DNA from: Pseudoalteromonas luteoviolacea
Lineage (GTDB): Bacteria; Pseudomonadota; Gammaproteobacteria; Enterobacterales; Alteromonadaceae
Length of the DNA: 64,000 nt
Assembly (NCBI RefSeq): GCF_001750165.1
Contig: NZ_CP015412.1
Coordinates: 372,001 to 436,000, forward strand
Direction: 5' to 3'
Shown: positions 34,191 to 45,500 of the stretch, one piece after another
How positions within the stretch are numbered: position 1 is the stretch's first letter
Layout: each line of letters starts with the position of its first letter
Notes under the pieces: generated by a model
Told to the model about the DNA's origin: nothing
The model's database searches: none
What the model saw: the letters and a program-made list of their open reading frames with translations, nothing else
Program-made: the position numbers and the translations under genes

Positions 34191-34961
34191 ATGGAAAGGA
34201 ATTCTTGGCTGAAAGAATACCAGAATAAAGGTTTTACGGTACTACCTGAGTTATTTTCAGATGATGCTTTACACGGGATAGAACATCATTTGAGCGCTTA
34301 TTTAGAAAAAATAAAAGAAGGCGTTGTATTTGAAAAAGATGGGCAGACAGTACGTGGTGCCCACGGCTTACACCTATTCGATGATTTCTTTGCAGAACTC
34401 ACGAAAAATGAAAAAATCCTACCTTTAGCTCGGCAAGCGCTTGATGGCGATGTTTATGTCCATCAGTTTAAAGTCAACTTTAAACAGTCCTATAGTGGAA
34501 AAAGCTGGCCGTGGCATCAAGATTATGTTTTTTGGCGTGAATTGGACTTTGTACCAACACCGAATTTAATCAATATCGCTATTTTTTTAGATGATGTGGA
34601 TTATTTGGGTGGTCCATTGTGGTTCATTCCTGAGAGTCATACCTTAGGTGACTTATCTGCCAACCAGTTAAGTGATCAAAAAGGCGAAAGTTGGAAAGAC
34701 AATGTTGCTGAATATTTGAATTTCCAAGTTCCAGCTGATGAAGTCTCTAAGCTATCACCGTCAAAGCAGGCAGTAGCTATGACGGGGAAGGCTGGTGATG
34801 TCGTGCTTTTCAACCCTCAATTGGTGCATTGTAGTGCTAATAATTTATCCGATAATTCACGTCGGTTATTGATTATCACTTACAACCAATCGGCAAACTT
34901 ACCATTAAAAACGTCATCAAGGCCCGATTTTTTGTGCTCACCTTTTGTAGAGAGTTTGTAA
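34191..34961 (+). CDS. Phytanoyl-CoA dioxygenase (PhyH) family Fe(II)/2-oxoglutarate hydroxylase
   Basis: A 256-residue non-heme iron dioxygenase, started at ATG 34191 behind GGAGG (34178-34182); ATG 34173 is also in frame. Iron ligands are visible as His109 and Asp111 in PWHQDYVFW and His213 in LVHCSANNLS. An Arg in NSRRLLIITYN, about 11 residues later, would hold 2-oxoglutarate. IPESHTLG and FLDDVDYLGGPLWF are typical PhyH blocks. It is the first gene of the biosynthetic operon. PhyH enzymes in NRPS clusters commonly hydroxylate free or carrier-bound amino acids or the acyl chain, so a tailoring role here is inferred. The substrate is unknown. Confidence 0.87.
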   Translation: MERNSWLKEYQNKGFTVLPELFSDDALHGIEHHLSAYLEKIKEGVVFEKDGQTVRGAHGLHLFDDFFAELTKNEKILPLARQALDGDVYVHQFKVNFKQSYSGKSWPWHQDYVFWRELDFVPTPNLINIAIFLDDVDYLGGPLWFIPESHTLGDLSANQLSDQKGESWKDNVAEYLNFQVPADEVSKLSPSKQAVAMTGKAGDVVLFNPQLVHCSANNLSDNSRRLLIITYNQSANLPLKTSSRPDFLCSPFVESL

Positions 34962-35033
34962 GCACTTAAGTCAACGCCAGTTTGAAACCACTCTCAAAAT
35001 CTATTTTGATAGTTTAAAGAAGGATTTAGTCTT

Positions 35034-37514
35034 TTGTTTTTTCAAAAATTTCCAATGGTAAGTCGTACCATTGTTTGGATGATTTTGCCTCTTTTTTTGT
35101 TGCTTTTCATCGCGTATCAAGTTTTATTGCAAAGCTTGCCCGATGTAAAAGGAGACAAAGAAGTCAAAGGGATCCAAGCACCAGTGATGATCAATAGGGA
35201 TCAACACTCAATTCCTCATATTCAAGCTTCCAATGATTTAGATGCCGTATTCGGTTTGGGTTATACACACGCTCAAGATCGTCTATGGCAAATGGAAATG
35301 AATCGCCGTATTGGTTCTGGTCGGTTGAGTGAGATCATCGGGATTGAATCACTGCGCTCAGACATGTTTATTCGAACTTTGGGCTTAAGGCGTAATGCTG
35401 AAAAAATGTGGCAGCAGTTAAGTCCAGAAAATAAGAAAATTTTAGAAGCTTATGTAGCTGGCGTTAATCAGGGCATTAGTCATCTAGATTTGTTACCTGC
35501 TGAATATTATTTGTATCAATTTGAGCCGGAGCCCTGGCAGCCAGTTGATTCTTTAGTTTGGATGCAACTGATGACGTGGCAATTGTCTAACAATTATCGG
35601 TATGAGATACAAAGAGCTTTAGTTGTTAAGGCTTTGGGTGCTGAAAAAGCAAATGAATTTTTGCCAGAAGTGCCGATGGAGCAACTGCAATTAGCTGCAC
35701 AGCATGTAAACAATACCGATTTTGATCAAATGTTGGGTGAGTACCATAATCCAGATTATATTCCCAAAAAGCATGTGGGGAGTAACAATTGGGTAATTTC
35801 GGGTAAGCACACTAAAACCGGTAAACCTTTATTGGCAAACGATCCTCATTTAGTTAATTCAATTCCTTCGATTTGGTATTTAGCACGCCTTGAAGGCAAA
35901 GACTTACATACCGTTGGAGCGACCTTCCCTGGTTTACCATTTGTAGTTATTGGCCGTAATCAGCACCTGGCTTGGGGTGTGACTAACATGATGGCGGATA
36001 CTCAAGATATTTATTTGGAGAAAATTAATCCTCTAAATCGAAATCAATATTTAGTCGATGGTGACTGGTATGACATGGAAGTGTTTCGCGAAAAAATAAA
36101 GGTTCGCGCTGATCTCCTGCGTCGACCTGAACCGGATCGTGAATTAACCATTCGTCGAACTAGAAATGGCCCCGTTTTAAGTGATATTAATCCTCAGCTA
36201 GAAAATTTTGCATATAGCTTACGCTGGGCGGGTGATGACCAAGATGGTGGCACTTTTGATAGTTATGTTAAATTGGGCTACGCGAAGAATTGGACCGAGT
36301 TCAATCAGGCTTTAGAATCATTTGTTGCACCAGTGCATAACTTCGTTTATGCAGATATGGAAGGGAATATTGGTTATGTCGCGCCGGGCAAGTTTCCAAT
36401 TCGTGCAACAGGCAATGGAGATGTACCTGCTTTAGGTTGGGACAGCTCTACTCAGTGGCAGGGCTGGTTAGACTTTACTCAAGTGCCAAGAGTATATAAC
36501 CCTGAATCAGGTATATTGGTCACGGCAAACAATAATGTGACCGATGAGAAGTATTTTGGTCAATATTATCCAGAGCAAAAGTATCCACATCACCTTGGAT
36601 ATGATTTTTCCCCTGGATACCGTGCAGATCGCATTACCGAGTTATTGAAGTCGAATATTGAACAACGCTCAGGCAGCATAGACCATTCAATAATGAGTGA
36701 GATCCAAGGAGATGTATTGAACCCGATGTTTGATAAAGTCAAACATCGAATGCTGGCTATTGAGGCCACAACAGAACAAGAAGCAGATGCGTTAAAGGTA
36801 TTAGCTGACTGGGATGGCATGATGACAGGTGATAGCGTTGCTTCTAGTATTTTTGTTAGTTGGATTTCTCATTTCCAGCGACTCTTAGTACGAGATGATA
36901 TTGAAAAAGCGGACCTTTCAGGTGCTTCCAGCTTTGCCTTATCTCGTATCGAGTTTCAAATTAACTATCCATTTATCGAGCGTGTGCTAACTGAGCAGGC
37001 ATCGAGTTGGTGCGACTTCCAAAAAACTGATGTTGTTGAGAGTTGTCAGACGGTTCTGCAAGTATCTTTACAGCATGCCATCAATGAATTGGATAAAGAG
37101 CTGGGCAGCAATGTAGCAAACTGGCAATGGAATGAGCTGCACAAGAATCAATTTCCACACTTTCCATTGAGCGAGGCTGAGCTAGCGCCTCATGCCCCTC
37201 AGTCTGATGAAAGTTTCTTCAGTCGGTTATTCCACCGAGAAGCTAATTCAAGTGGGGGCGGCGAAACTGTAAATGTCGCACCGATTAGTTTGGATGACGA
37301 AACCAAGTACAAGCAGTTCTTTGGCGCCACTTACCGACAAGTTATTGATTTGGGTAATGAGAATGAAAACTACTTTATTCTCAATACTGGACAATCGGGT
37401 AACGTGGTTAGTAAACATTATGATGACATGATTTCAAAACACGGCGGGATGCAGTTATTGCCGATGTATTCAACGAAATCACATCAGTTGACTTTACATC
37501 CAACGAATAAGTAA
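35034..37514 (+). CDS. Membrane-anchored penicillin acylase family (S45) N-acyl hydrolase
   Basis: An 826-residue Ntn hydrolase precursor. Residues 10-32 (TIVWMILPLFLLLFIAYQVLL) form an N-terminal anchor that would place the enzyme in the periplasm. The alpha chain shows PVMINRDQHSIPHIQASNDLDAVFGLGYTHAQDRLWQMEMNRR. Autocleavage should expose Ser250 in HVGSNNWVISG as the beta-chain N-terminal nucleophile, followed by TGKPLLANDPHL, the canonical S45 block. Translation probably starts at TTG 35034 (AAGGA at good spacing); ATG 35055 is an alternative. The closest functional analogies are PvdQ/QuiP-type acylases. In an operon with a pyoverdine-type exporter and an acylating NRPS, removal of the fatty acyl group from the exported product is the most likely job. 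Self-acylation resistance is another option. Confidence 0.9.
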   Translation: MFFQKFPMVSRTIVWMILPLFLLLFIAYQVLLQSLPDVKGDKEVKGIQAPVMINRDQHSIPHIQASNDLDAVFGLGYTHAQDRLWQMEMNRRIGSGRLSEIIGIESLRSDMFIRTLGLRRNAEKMWQQLSPENKKILEAYVAGVNQGISHLDLLPAEYYLYQFEPEPWQPVDSLVWMQLMTWQLSNNYRYEIQRALVVKALGAEKANEFLPEVPMEQLQLAAQHVNNTDFDQMLGEYHNPDYIPKKHVGSNNWVISGKHTKTGKPLLANDPHLVNSIPSIWYLARLEGKDLHTVGATFPGLPFVVIGRNQHLAWGVTNMMADTQDIYLEKINPLNRNQYLVDGDWYDMEVFREKIKVRADLLRRPEPDRELTIRRTRNGPVLSDINPQLENFAYSLRWAGDDQDGGTFDSYVKLGYAKNWTEFNQALESFVAPVHNFVYADMEGNIGYVAPGKFPIRATGNGDVPALGWDSSTQWQGWLDFTQVPRVYNPESGILVTANNNVTDEKYFGQYYPEQKYPHHLGYDFSPGYRADRITELLKSNIEQRSGSIDHSIMSEIQGDVLNPMFDKVKHRMLAIEATTEQEADALKVLADWDGMMTGDSVASSIFVSWISHFQRLLVRDDIEKADLSGASSFALSRIEFQINYPFIERVLTEQASSWCDFQKTDVVESCQTVLQVSLQHAINELDKELGSNVANWQWNELHKNQFPHFPLSEAELAPHAPQSDESFFSRLFHREANSSGGGETVNVAPISLDDETKYKQFFGATYRQVIDLGNENENYFILNTGQSGNVVSKHYDDMISKHGGMQLLPMYSTKSHQLTLHPTNK

Positions 37515-37523
37515 GGGAATCAA

Positions 37524-39263
37524 ATGCAGTTAAAGAAAATCAGTGATTTGTATTGGAATTGTTCTCCTAATTCATTCTACTTTTCGGTGTTACTCGGGAT
37601 TTTCACGGGTTTGTGCTACGCCATGCTTATTCCTTTTATCATGTATGCGATGAGCAGTAATAATGCCGAAAGTTTACAACTAACAGTTGAAGATTATTTC
37701 TATTTTTCTTCGCCTACATCACAGCTGGCTATTTTCTTTTTAGTAGCCATCTCAGCAATTATTGTGATCCGAACAACATCTTTAGTGTTCTCCACTTTTC
37801 TAGCAAAGCGTGCTTCAGTTAAGCATCGAATTAGTCTGTATCATCGTATTCAGAATTTACCGTATGCTGAATTGGAGAAAATAGGCCAGGCTCGCCTTAT
37901 CAACCTATTAAATGTTGATATTCCGCATATAACAACAGCCGCTACTACACTGCCTGTAATTTGGAGTAACGCGATCACAATCGTGGGCACCTTGGGTTAT
38001 CTGATTTATTTAGATATTCGTATCTTTTTGTTTGTGACAGTTAGTTTGTTGCTAGCCATGCTTACTTATCAACTGCCATTAATTCTAGGTACTCGATTGT
38101 ATGCTGAATCGCGTGAACATTATGACGAGATCCAAGAAGGTGTAAAAAGTCTAATTTTGGGCGCAAAAGAGCTAAAACTTAATCAAAGTCGCAGTGACGA
38201 GTTCTTTGAGCAGTCATTAATGAAGCCAGAGCGTAAAGCATTGAAATCTGTAATTAAAGGCTATTCTGTTTTTTGTTTTGGTGAGAATTACGGTGGTATT
38301 GTGTGTTTTCTAGTGATTGGTGTGGTGCTGTTCCATTTACCTTACCGATTTGAAATCAGCCAAGCTGAATTGTTTAGCATCATTATGGCACTGTTATATC
38401 TAACCGGTCCTGCAGGTCAGATCCTCAGCTCGATGAATCTAGTGCGTCAAGGCCAAGTGTCTTTAGCAAAAGTTAAGAAGTTTTACACAGAGCTTAGCGA
38501 AGAACCCGTTGGTAAAGATGAGAAAATGGATACGCCGTGGAAGCAGCTCGAGGTATCTGACTTGTCCTATGCTTATTCGTCAGCACCTGATTCGTTTGCT
38601 CTAAACAAAGTAAATTTAACCTTTCGCAGGGGAGAAGTGAACTTCATCGTTGGCGGCAATGGTTCAGGTAAGTCGACTTTAAGTAAGTGCTTGTCATTAC
38701 ATTACCTACCCACAGAAGGTTATTTGTCATTCGATCAGCAACAGATAAATGATGACAACCGCCGTGATGCACGACAGTTTGTCTCTGCTATCTATTCTGA
38801 CTATCACTTATTTTCTGACTTCTATGGCATTGAAGTTAAAGACAGTAGTCAACAGCAAAAAGTATTGTCCTATTTACGTTACTTAGAGCTTGATGAAAAA
38901 GTGAAGATTGAAGATGGTCGATTGAGTACAACGAGGTTGTCAGATGGTCAGCGCAGGCGTTTAGCCCTACTGGTATTATTACTTGAAGACCGCGACATTT
39001 GTATGTTTGATGAGTGGGCTGCAGATCAAGATCCGCGTTTTAAGCATATTTTTTACTCAAAAATTCTTCAAGATTTAAAACAGCAAGGCAAGGTAATCAT
39101 TGTGGTGTCACACGACGATCGTTATTTTGAATTTGCCGATCAGCTAATCTTTATGGAAAGTGGTCATGTGGATCGTGTAGTTCACCAGCCTGATGCAAAC
39201 CAACGCCAATTAAGTGCAAGTAAAACTGTTGACCATAAACCTGAATTAACAGGGAGTGTTTAA
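37524..39263 (+). CDS. Cyclic peptide/siderophore-type ABC exporter (PvdE/SyrD family)
   Basis: A 579-residue half-transporter. The N-terminal membrane domain (about 15-320) has roughly six spans, for example YFSVLLGIFTGLCYAMLIPFIMYAM and IFLFVTVSLLLAML. The C-terminal ATPase has Walker A IVGGNGSGKSTLSK, signature LSDGQRRRLALLVLL, Walker B DICMFDEW and the switch histidine in VVSHDDRYF. The pattern FDEWAADQDP..K..FY.. is characteristic of PvdE/SyrD-like exporters that move NRPS products through the inner membrane. It starts 9 bases after the acylase gene and ends two bases before the first NRPS gene, so it belongs to the same transcript and probably delivers the acylated product to the acylase. 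Confidence 0.92.
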   Translation: MQLKKISDLYWNCSPNSFYFSVLLGIFTGLCYAMLIPFIMYAMSSNNAESLQLTVEDYFYFSSPTSQLAIFFLVAISAIIVIRTTSLVFSTFLAKRASVKHRISLYHRIQNLPYAELEKIGQARLINLLNVDIPHITTAATTLPVIWSNAITIVGTLGYLIYLDIRIFLFVTVSLLLAMLTYQLPLILGTRLYAESREHYDEIQEGVKSLILGAKELKLNQSRSDEFFEQSLMKPERKALKSVIKGYSVFCFGENYGGIVCFLVIGVVLFHLPYRFEISQAELFSIIMALLYLTGPAGQILSSMNLVRQGQVSLAKVKKFYTELSEEPVGKDEKMDTPWKQLEVSDLSYAYSSAPDSFALNKVNLTFRRGEVNFIVGGNGSGKSTLSKCLSLHYLPTEGYLSFDQQQINDDNRRDARQFVSAIYSDYHLFSDFYGIEVKDSSQQQKVLSYLRYLELDEKVKIEDGRLSTTRLSDGQRRRLALLVLLLEDRDICMFDEWAADQDPRFKHIFYSKILQDLKQQGKVIIVVSHDDRYFEFADQLIFMESGHVDRVVHQPDANQRQLSASKTVDHKPELTGSV

Positions 39264-39264
39264 T

Positions 39265-42200
39265 ATGATGGCTGAACATAGAACCTTACAAAAAGCGCCG
39301 TTGTCACCGCAGCAAACTGATATTTATTTAGATCAAGCGATTCATAAAGATATTCCTTTGTACAACATCGGTGGATATGTTGATTTTAAGGGGAGTTATC
39401 AACTCGATTTGTTACAACAGGCACATCATTTGTTAGTAACAAACGCAGATGCGTTTTCACTGCGACTAAACCACTCAGATACAGAAGCATTGTCACTGAG
39501 TTGTGATGCTGAACCAGCAGCGGTAGTTATCCACGATGTCAGTGAACATGAGGACCCTGAAGCAGCAGCAAGGGAGATCATTCATCAGCTGTATCAGACA
39601 AACTTTGACTTGACTCAAGGTATGTTTTTAAGTGGTTTCATTCAGTTATCACCGACACGTTGTTGGTATTATGGTATCGCTCATCATTTGATGTTAGATG
39701 GTTGGGGCTTTTCGAATTGGGTAAAATCGATGTGTAGTATTTACAGTAAACTACTACGTTCGGAAGAGCCCGAGTTACTCATGCCCTCGTTTGTAGAGCT
39801 ATTAGCTCAGGAAAATAAATACATTCAAGGCACACGTGTTGTTAAAGACAAAGAGTTTTGGGTCGAATCTTTTAGCCAATTACCCTCGTTACTAATAGAG
39901 CCTCAGGAACGTTTACGTTTGAGTGAAGCTGAACAAAAATGCAGTAAACGCGTTGAGCAAAAGTTAGCTTACCCCGTATTTGAACAGCATAAACAGTTTG
40001 CCACAGCTCATGGTGTGAGTGTTGTTCAGTTATATCTAGGCGCCTTATATGTTTATTTTAGTCGGGTGCACCAACAGCAAGACTTGGTATTTTCTTTACC
40101 GACTCATAACCGACGTACCGCATCGGCTAAGCAAACCATAGGTTCTGCATTAAGTGTGTACCCTTCAAAACTATCTGCTGCAGTGGATGTAACAGTTGAA
40201 GAGTTAATCAGCTTGATTGCCAAAAGGCAAAAGTCTGAATTTCGCCACCAACGTTACCCTTTAGGTCAATTGCATCAGGATTTGAGCTTGCGTCAGCAGG
40301 GCCAATCTCGATTGTTCGACATTAGCTTTAACTACCAGAAGCTAGATTATGAAGTGTCGGTTGAAGGGGTGACAACATCGACTCATTACTTGAGTAATGG
40401 GTTTGAGCAAATCCCTTTGACGTTTACTGTGTGTGATTATGGCTCTCATCAAGACGTTGAATTACAGATTGATTATAACTTGAGCTACTTTAACCACAGC
40501 AAAGCTGAGGCTATGTTGCATCGCTGGTCTGATATTGTTGAGCAAATGGTTCAACAACCTCAGTTACCGATTGCTGACTTAGATTTGATAAGCTCATATG
40601 AGTTAAATCAGCTTGACCAGTGGAATACCACGGAAAAATCGTGGCCAGTCAATCATTTTGTTGAGGCCTTTGAACAGCAGGTTGAACGTACCCCTTTGCA
40701 AACTGCGTGCTGCTATCAAAATCAGCTTTACACCTACAGTGAACTCAATAGTTTGGCGAATCAGTACGCTCAGGTTTTACGAGCTACTGGCGTTGAAGCG
40801 GGTGATATGGTTGCTGTGTGTTTACCGCGTCGTGCAGAGTTGTTAGTTGTGCTGTTGGCGGTAATGAAATTGGGGGCAACTTATATTCCTATGGATCCGA
40901 GCTTCCCGGTATCGCGTTTGCAGTTGATGCTGCAGCATTCGAAACCGGGTACTGTGATCAGTACAGAGTCACTGGCCATAGAATTAAAGCAACTTTCCGA
41001 CAATCAAGTTGATAGTAGCTGGCTCTCATTAGAGACGTTGATGCAAGATTATCAAATAATGCCAACTGAGAATCTTGATCTGAATTTAACAGCTCAACAG
41101 TGTGCTTATGTGCTATTCACTTCAGGGTCAACAGGCATTCCAAAAGGCGTAGCCGTGAGTCATGGAGCCTTGCTCAACTTTTTATTGAGTATGGCGAAAA
41201 AGCCCGGCTTTACTGCTAGTGATCGACTTTTGGCGGTAACGACGGTGTCTTTTGATATTGCGGGTTTGGAATTGTATTTGCCGTTGCTTTGCGGGGGGTC
41301 TTTGGTGTTGGCCACTGCTGAGGCTGCCCGTGATGGGCAACAGCTTGTGCAGCAGGCATTACAGCATAGAGTCACAGTAATGCAAGCAACCCCGATCAGT
41401 TGGCAGTTAATGTTAGAGGCCGGTTGGCCTGAACAATTACAGCTCAAAGTTTTGTGTGGCGGCGAAGCACTACCTAGTAGCTTGGCACAACAATTACTTG
41501 AACGTTCATCTGAAGTTTGGAATATGTACGGGCCGACTGAAACGACAATTTGGTCGACTATTAGCCAAGTCACCAATCACAATCAGATCACAATAGGTCA
41601 TCCAATTGCAAATACACAGGTGTATTTGTTAGACGATCAACTACGACAAGTTCCTTATGGTGAAAAAGGTCGATTGTTTATCGCGGGCAGCGGTTTGGCT
41701 GATGGCTATTTAAATGATAGCGCACAAACAGCTGCTAAGTTTTTTGACTGGCAGACTCGTGAGGGTCTTACAACTCGCATTTACGATACAGGAGATTTGG
41801 CTAGCTATAGTGACGCGGGTCATTTAATTCATCATGGGCGTAGCGATAATCAAGTTAAGTTTCGCGGTTACCGCATTGAGTTAGGTGATATTGAAGCCGC
41901 GTTAGTTCGTTTTGAGCAAATTGAAGATAGCTGTGTCACGATTCAAAGCCATGACGATAACAGCGAAAAAAGCGACTTTATTGCTGCGTATTACACGACC
42001 GCAAGTTCGGTTTATGTATCTGATTTAAAACAGTTTTTATCACGGTTACTGCCACAGTACATGATGCCATCAGTTTTTGTGCCTCTTGAACATTTTCCGA
42101 TGACCCCGAATGGCAAAAAAGACCGTAATGCCTTACCTAAGGCTGTGATGCCTGTTGTTGAATTAGGTGAAATACAATTGCCTAATAGTAAGGTAGAGCA

Positions 42201-42504
42201 GGAAATCTTATCGGTTTGGCAGGAATTGTTGTCTGTACAGCAGCTGAGTGTTGAGCAAAATCTATTTGAGCTAGGCGCCTCATCTTTGGATGTGATGCGT
42301 GCCAGCAAGATGATAGAGCAAAGGTTAGGCCGTAAATTAGATACAGTTAATTTATTTGAGCATACCAGTATTAGAGCACTAGCTCGTTATCTTACAAATG
42401 AAAATGAAGTTATAGAAGAAGACCGCAGTGTAGAGGTATACGCTGGAAAAAGAAGAATAATGCAGGGAAGAAAACGGAGAAATAATGAAGAATTCATATG
42501 TTGA
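39265..42504 (+). CDS. NRPS loading module: C(starter)-A-T
   Basis: A 1079-residue synthetase, started at ATG 39265 (AGGGAG 8 bases upstream) rather than GTG 39256. The condensation domain (about 1-440) has the active motif HHLMLDG near residue 140. Because it is the first domain of the line, it would acylate the first amino acid with a fatty acid. The A domain (about 465-950) has FTSGSTGIPKG and MYGPTETTIW. Specificity residues read by alignment with GrsA are D-I-L-Q-L-G-M-I-W-(K), nearly the classical glycine code. The T domain carries LGASSLDVM (phosphopantetheine Ser near residue 1005). The C-terminus ends in a basic tail after EEDRSVEVYAG that may dock the next protein. The gene overlaps the PKS start by 20 bases. 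No epimerase is present. Confidence 0.9.
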   Translation: MMAEHRTLQKAPLSPQQTDIYLDQAIHKDIPLYNIGGYVDFKGSYQLDLLQQAHHLLVTNADAFSLRLNHSDTEALSLSCDAEPAAVVIHDVSEHEDPEAAAREIIHQLYQTNFDLTQGMFLSGFIQLSPTRCWYYGIAHHLMLDGWGFSNWVKSMCSIYSKLLRSEEPELLMPSFVELLAQENKYIQGTRVVKDKEFWVESFSQLPSLLIEPQERLRLSEAEQKCSKRVEQKLAYPVFEQHKQFATAHGVSVVQLYLGALYVYFSRVHQQQDLVFSLPTHNRRTASAKQTIGSALSVYPSKLSAAVDVTVEELISLIAKRQKSEFRHQRYPLGQLHQDLSLRQQGQSRLFDISFNYQKLDYEVSVEGVTTSTHYLSNGFEQIPLTFTVCDYGSHQDVELQIDYNLSYFNHSKAEAMLHRWSDIVEQMVQQPQLPIADLDLISSYELNQLDQWNTTEKSWPVNHFVEAFEQQVERTPLQTACCYQNQLYTYSELNSLANQYAQVLRATGVEAGDMVAVCLPRRAELLVVLLAVMKLGATYIPMDPSFPVSRLQLMLQHSKPGTVISTESLAIELKQLSDNQVDSSWLSLETLMQDYQIMPTENLDLNLTAQQCAYVLFTSGSTGIPKGVAVSHGALLNFLLSMAKKPGFTASDRLLAVTTVSFDIAGLELYLPLLCGGSLVLATAEAARDGQQLVQQALQHRVTVMQATPISWQLMLEAGWPEQLQLKVLCGGEALPSSLAQQLLERSSEVWNMYGPTETTIWSTISQVTNHNQITIGHPIANTQVYLLDDQLRQVPYGEKGRLFIAGSGLADGYLNDSAQTAAKFFDWQTREGLTTRIYDTGDLASYSDAGHLIHHGRSDNQVKFRGYRIELGDIEAALVRFEQIEDSCVTIQSHDDNSEKSDFIAAYYTTASSVYVSDLKQFLSRLLPQYMMPSVFVPLEHFPMTPNGKKDRNALPKAVMPVVELGEIQLPNSKVEQEILSVWQELLSVQQLSVEQNLFELGASSLDVMRASKMIEQRLGRKLDTVNLFEHTSIRALARYLTNENEVIEEDRSVEVYAGKRRIMQGRKRRNNEEFIC

Positions 42505-45500
42505 AACAGGGCTTGAAGTTGCCATTGTTGGCATGAGTGGACGCTTTCCTCAAGCAAATAATGTAGAGCAATTTTGGGATAACTTAGTAGAGCAGCGCGA
42601 TTGTATCAGCCGTTTTGATCGCGATACTTTGCTGGAAGCAGGACTGACAGCAGAAAATGTTGATCACCCAGATTTTGTTCCGGCAAAAGGTGTCGTTGAA
42701 AATGTATACCAGTTTGACCCTAGCTTCTTTGGTTATAGTGCCCGCGAGTCTGAAATGATGGATCCGCAAGTTCGTGCATTTCACCAACTTGCCTATCATG
42801 CGCTGGAAAATGCTGGGTATGCTCCAGAGAATTGCCCCTCTTTGGTGGGTGTATATGCTGGCGCGGGTAACAACCCTTTCTGGATGGCACGCCACCTTGC
42901 TAAAATAAGTCGTAGTTTTGCCGAAAATTACGAGGTTAGTAGTCTTAATGGTCGTGAGTTCTTGGCTACTCGAGCGGCTTATAAGTTAAATTTGAAAGGT
43001 CCCGCAGTAACTGTGCAAACAGCATGCTCTACTTCGTTAGTTGCTGTGCACCATGCTGTATCAGGCTTATTGGCTGGTGAATGCGATATGGCTTTAGCTG
43101 GTGGTATTGCGGTGCATACCAGCCATATTAATGGCCGAGCAGACGTGGGTGGATACCGATACCAAGAAGGCATGATCCTATCGCCAGACGGCCATTGTCG
43201 AGCGTTTGATGCTGAAGCTCAAGGCACTGTACCTAGCGATGGTATGGGTTTGGTTGTGTTAAAGCGTTTAGAAGATGCTGTAAAGCATGGCGACAACATC
43301 TTGGCTGTTATTAAAGGAAGTGCAATTAATAATGATGGTAATAGCAAAATAGGCTATACGGCGCCTAGTGTTGAAGGTCAGGCTAGAGTGATCCGCTCAG
43401 CGTTGCAATTTGCCGATGTGGAGCCAAGTACTGTTTCGTATATTGAAGCGCATGGTACTGGTACACCACTTGGTGATCCTATTGAAATTGCAGCTTTGAA
43501 AAAAGTGTATGGAGATTTACCGCCACAATCCGTTGCTATTGGCTCAGTAAAAACGAATATCGGTCACCTCGATGCGGCAGCGGGTATTGCGGGTTTGATC
43601 AAGGTCGTTAAGGCTTTGCAGAATGAAAAGTTACCAGCAAGTTTGAATTTCCAGCAACAAAACCCGAAAACGGACCTATCAAACTCTCCGTTTCGAGTAA
43701 ACCAACAACTGGCTGACTGGCAGAGCGATATGCCATTGCGTGCAGCAGTGAGTTCGTTTGGTATCGGTGGTACGAATGCTCATATGATTCTAGAGCAGTA
43801 TCAGCAACCAGAGCTGGCGTCGCAACCGGTTAGCAAGCCATTAGTATTTACATGGTCAGCGAAGACTGAGCAATCTGCTCAAAGTTGGCAGGAAGAGCTC
43901 AAACAGTTCTTGAAAGCGCATCCTACAACTTCTATCGAACAAATAGCTCATACTTTATTGCAAGGACGTGATCATCACGAATATCGTCGTATGCTAGTAG
44001 CGCAAAATAGAGAAGAGCTGCTGCAATTACTTGATGACGATTCTGGCGCAGTGCTATCGAGTAAAGCAAGTAATGGCCATCTGTCTAATGTCTTTATGTT
44101 CTCAGGTCAGGGTTCACAGTTTCTTGGTATGGCACAACAGTTGTACTTAGATTACCCTGTTTTTAAAGCTGAATTAGACCCGCTATTAAAGTTGGCGCAG
44201 GAGAAGATGTCTGTTTCGCTTGAGGTTTTACTGTTTGACAGTCAGCACTCGGCGGAGCGTGAAGCTTTGATAAATCGCACCGATATTACTCAGCCTTTGT
44301 TATTTATGGTTGAATACGCTACAGCTAAATTACTCATGTCATTTGGTGTTAAACCTGATGTGATGGTAGGTCACAGTCTCGGCGAGTACGTCGCGGCATG
44401 CCTATCTGGTGTCATTAAAGTAGAAGATGCCATTGCTTTAGTCGTTGAGCGCGGTCGTTTGATGGCTTCTACTGAAACTGGTGCAATGCTTTCAGTTGCT
44501 CTAGGTGAAGCGAAAATTACGGAGCTATTAACTCCAGCATTGAGTTTAGCTGCTGTGAATAGTTCTAAACAATGTGTGGTGTCAGGTAATGCGGACGCCA
44601 TTGAAAAGTTTGAGCAAGCGCTTCAAAATCAAGATGTCAGTTGTACGCGATTGAAAGTGTCTAATGGCTATCACAGTTATCTTATGGAGCCTATATTGGC
44701 TGAGTTTGAGCAAACTCTTGCTCAAGTGAAATTCAACTCGCCGACAATTCCATATTATTCTAACGTCACAGGTGAACTCGTTACAGCTGAACAAGTTCAG
44801 TCTACTAACTATTGGGTTCAGCATTTGCGTGGCTGTGTACGATTTAATGACGCTTTAACAAATGTTTTAACAAACCCTGAAGCCATTTTAATCGAAGTTG
44901 GTCCAGGGCGAGCTTTATCAACCTTTGCAAAACAACATGAATCCAAAGATGCTCAGCATTTGGTTGTCAATGCGCTTCGTCATATTAAAGACCAACATAA
45001 TGATACCTATAAGTTTTTACAGTGCTTGGGCCGTCTGCACTTGAAGGGCGTTGCAGTTGATTTCAAACCGTTATTTACAGCATCTGTGAAACGTCGTTTA
45101 CCACTACCGGGTTATGCATTTGCTCCAACCGAATTTTTGCCTGAACCTGTAGAGTCATTGGTTGCTGATTCAAAACCAGAACCATCGTCTGAGGAAGTTA
45201 ATTTATACCAGCCTGAATGGCGTTTAGCGCCTCTTGATAATCATGTTGTGCCAGCCGAACAGACTGAGTCTACTAGTAATGTGGCTCTTGCTTTTGTTGA
45301 CGAGCAGGGTGTGGTCGAAAGTGCCGCAAATCAGTTGTGTCAACAGCAAGATAAAACCGTAATTACTGTAGTACAGGGCAGCGCGTTTGAGCGATTAGCA
45401 CCGGACCACTATTGTGTAAACCCAGCCGTGCATAGAGATTTTGAGCTCTTAATTGATGAATTAGTTCGATTGGATAAGATCCCCGATACACTGATCCATG

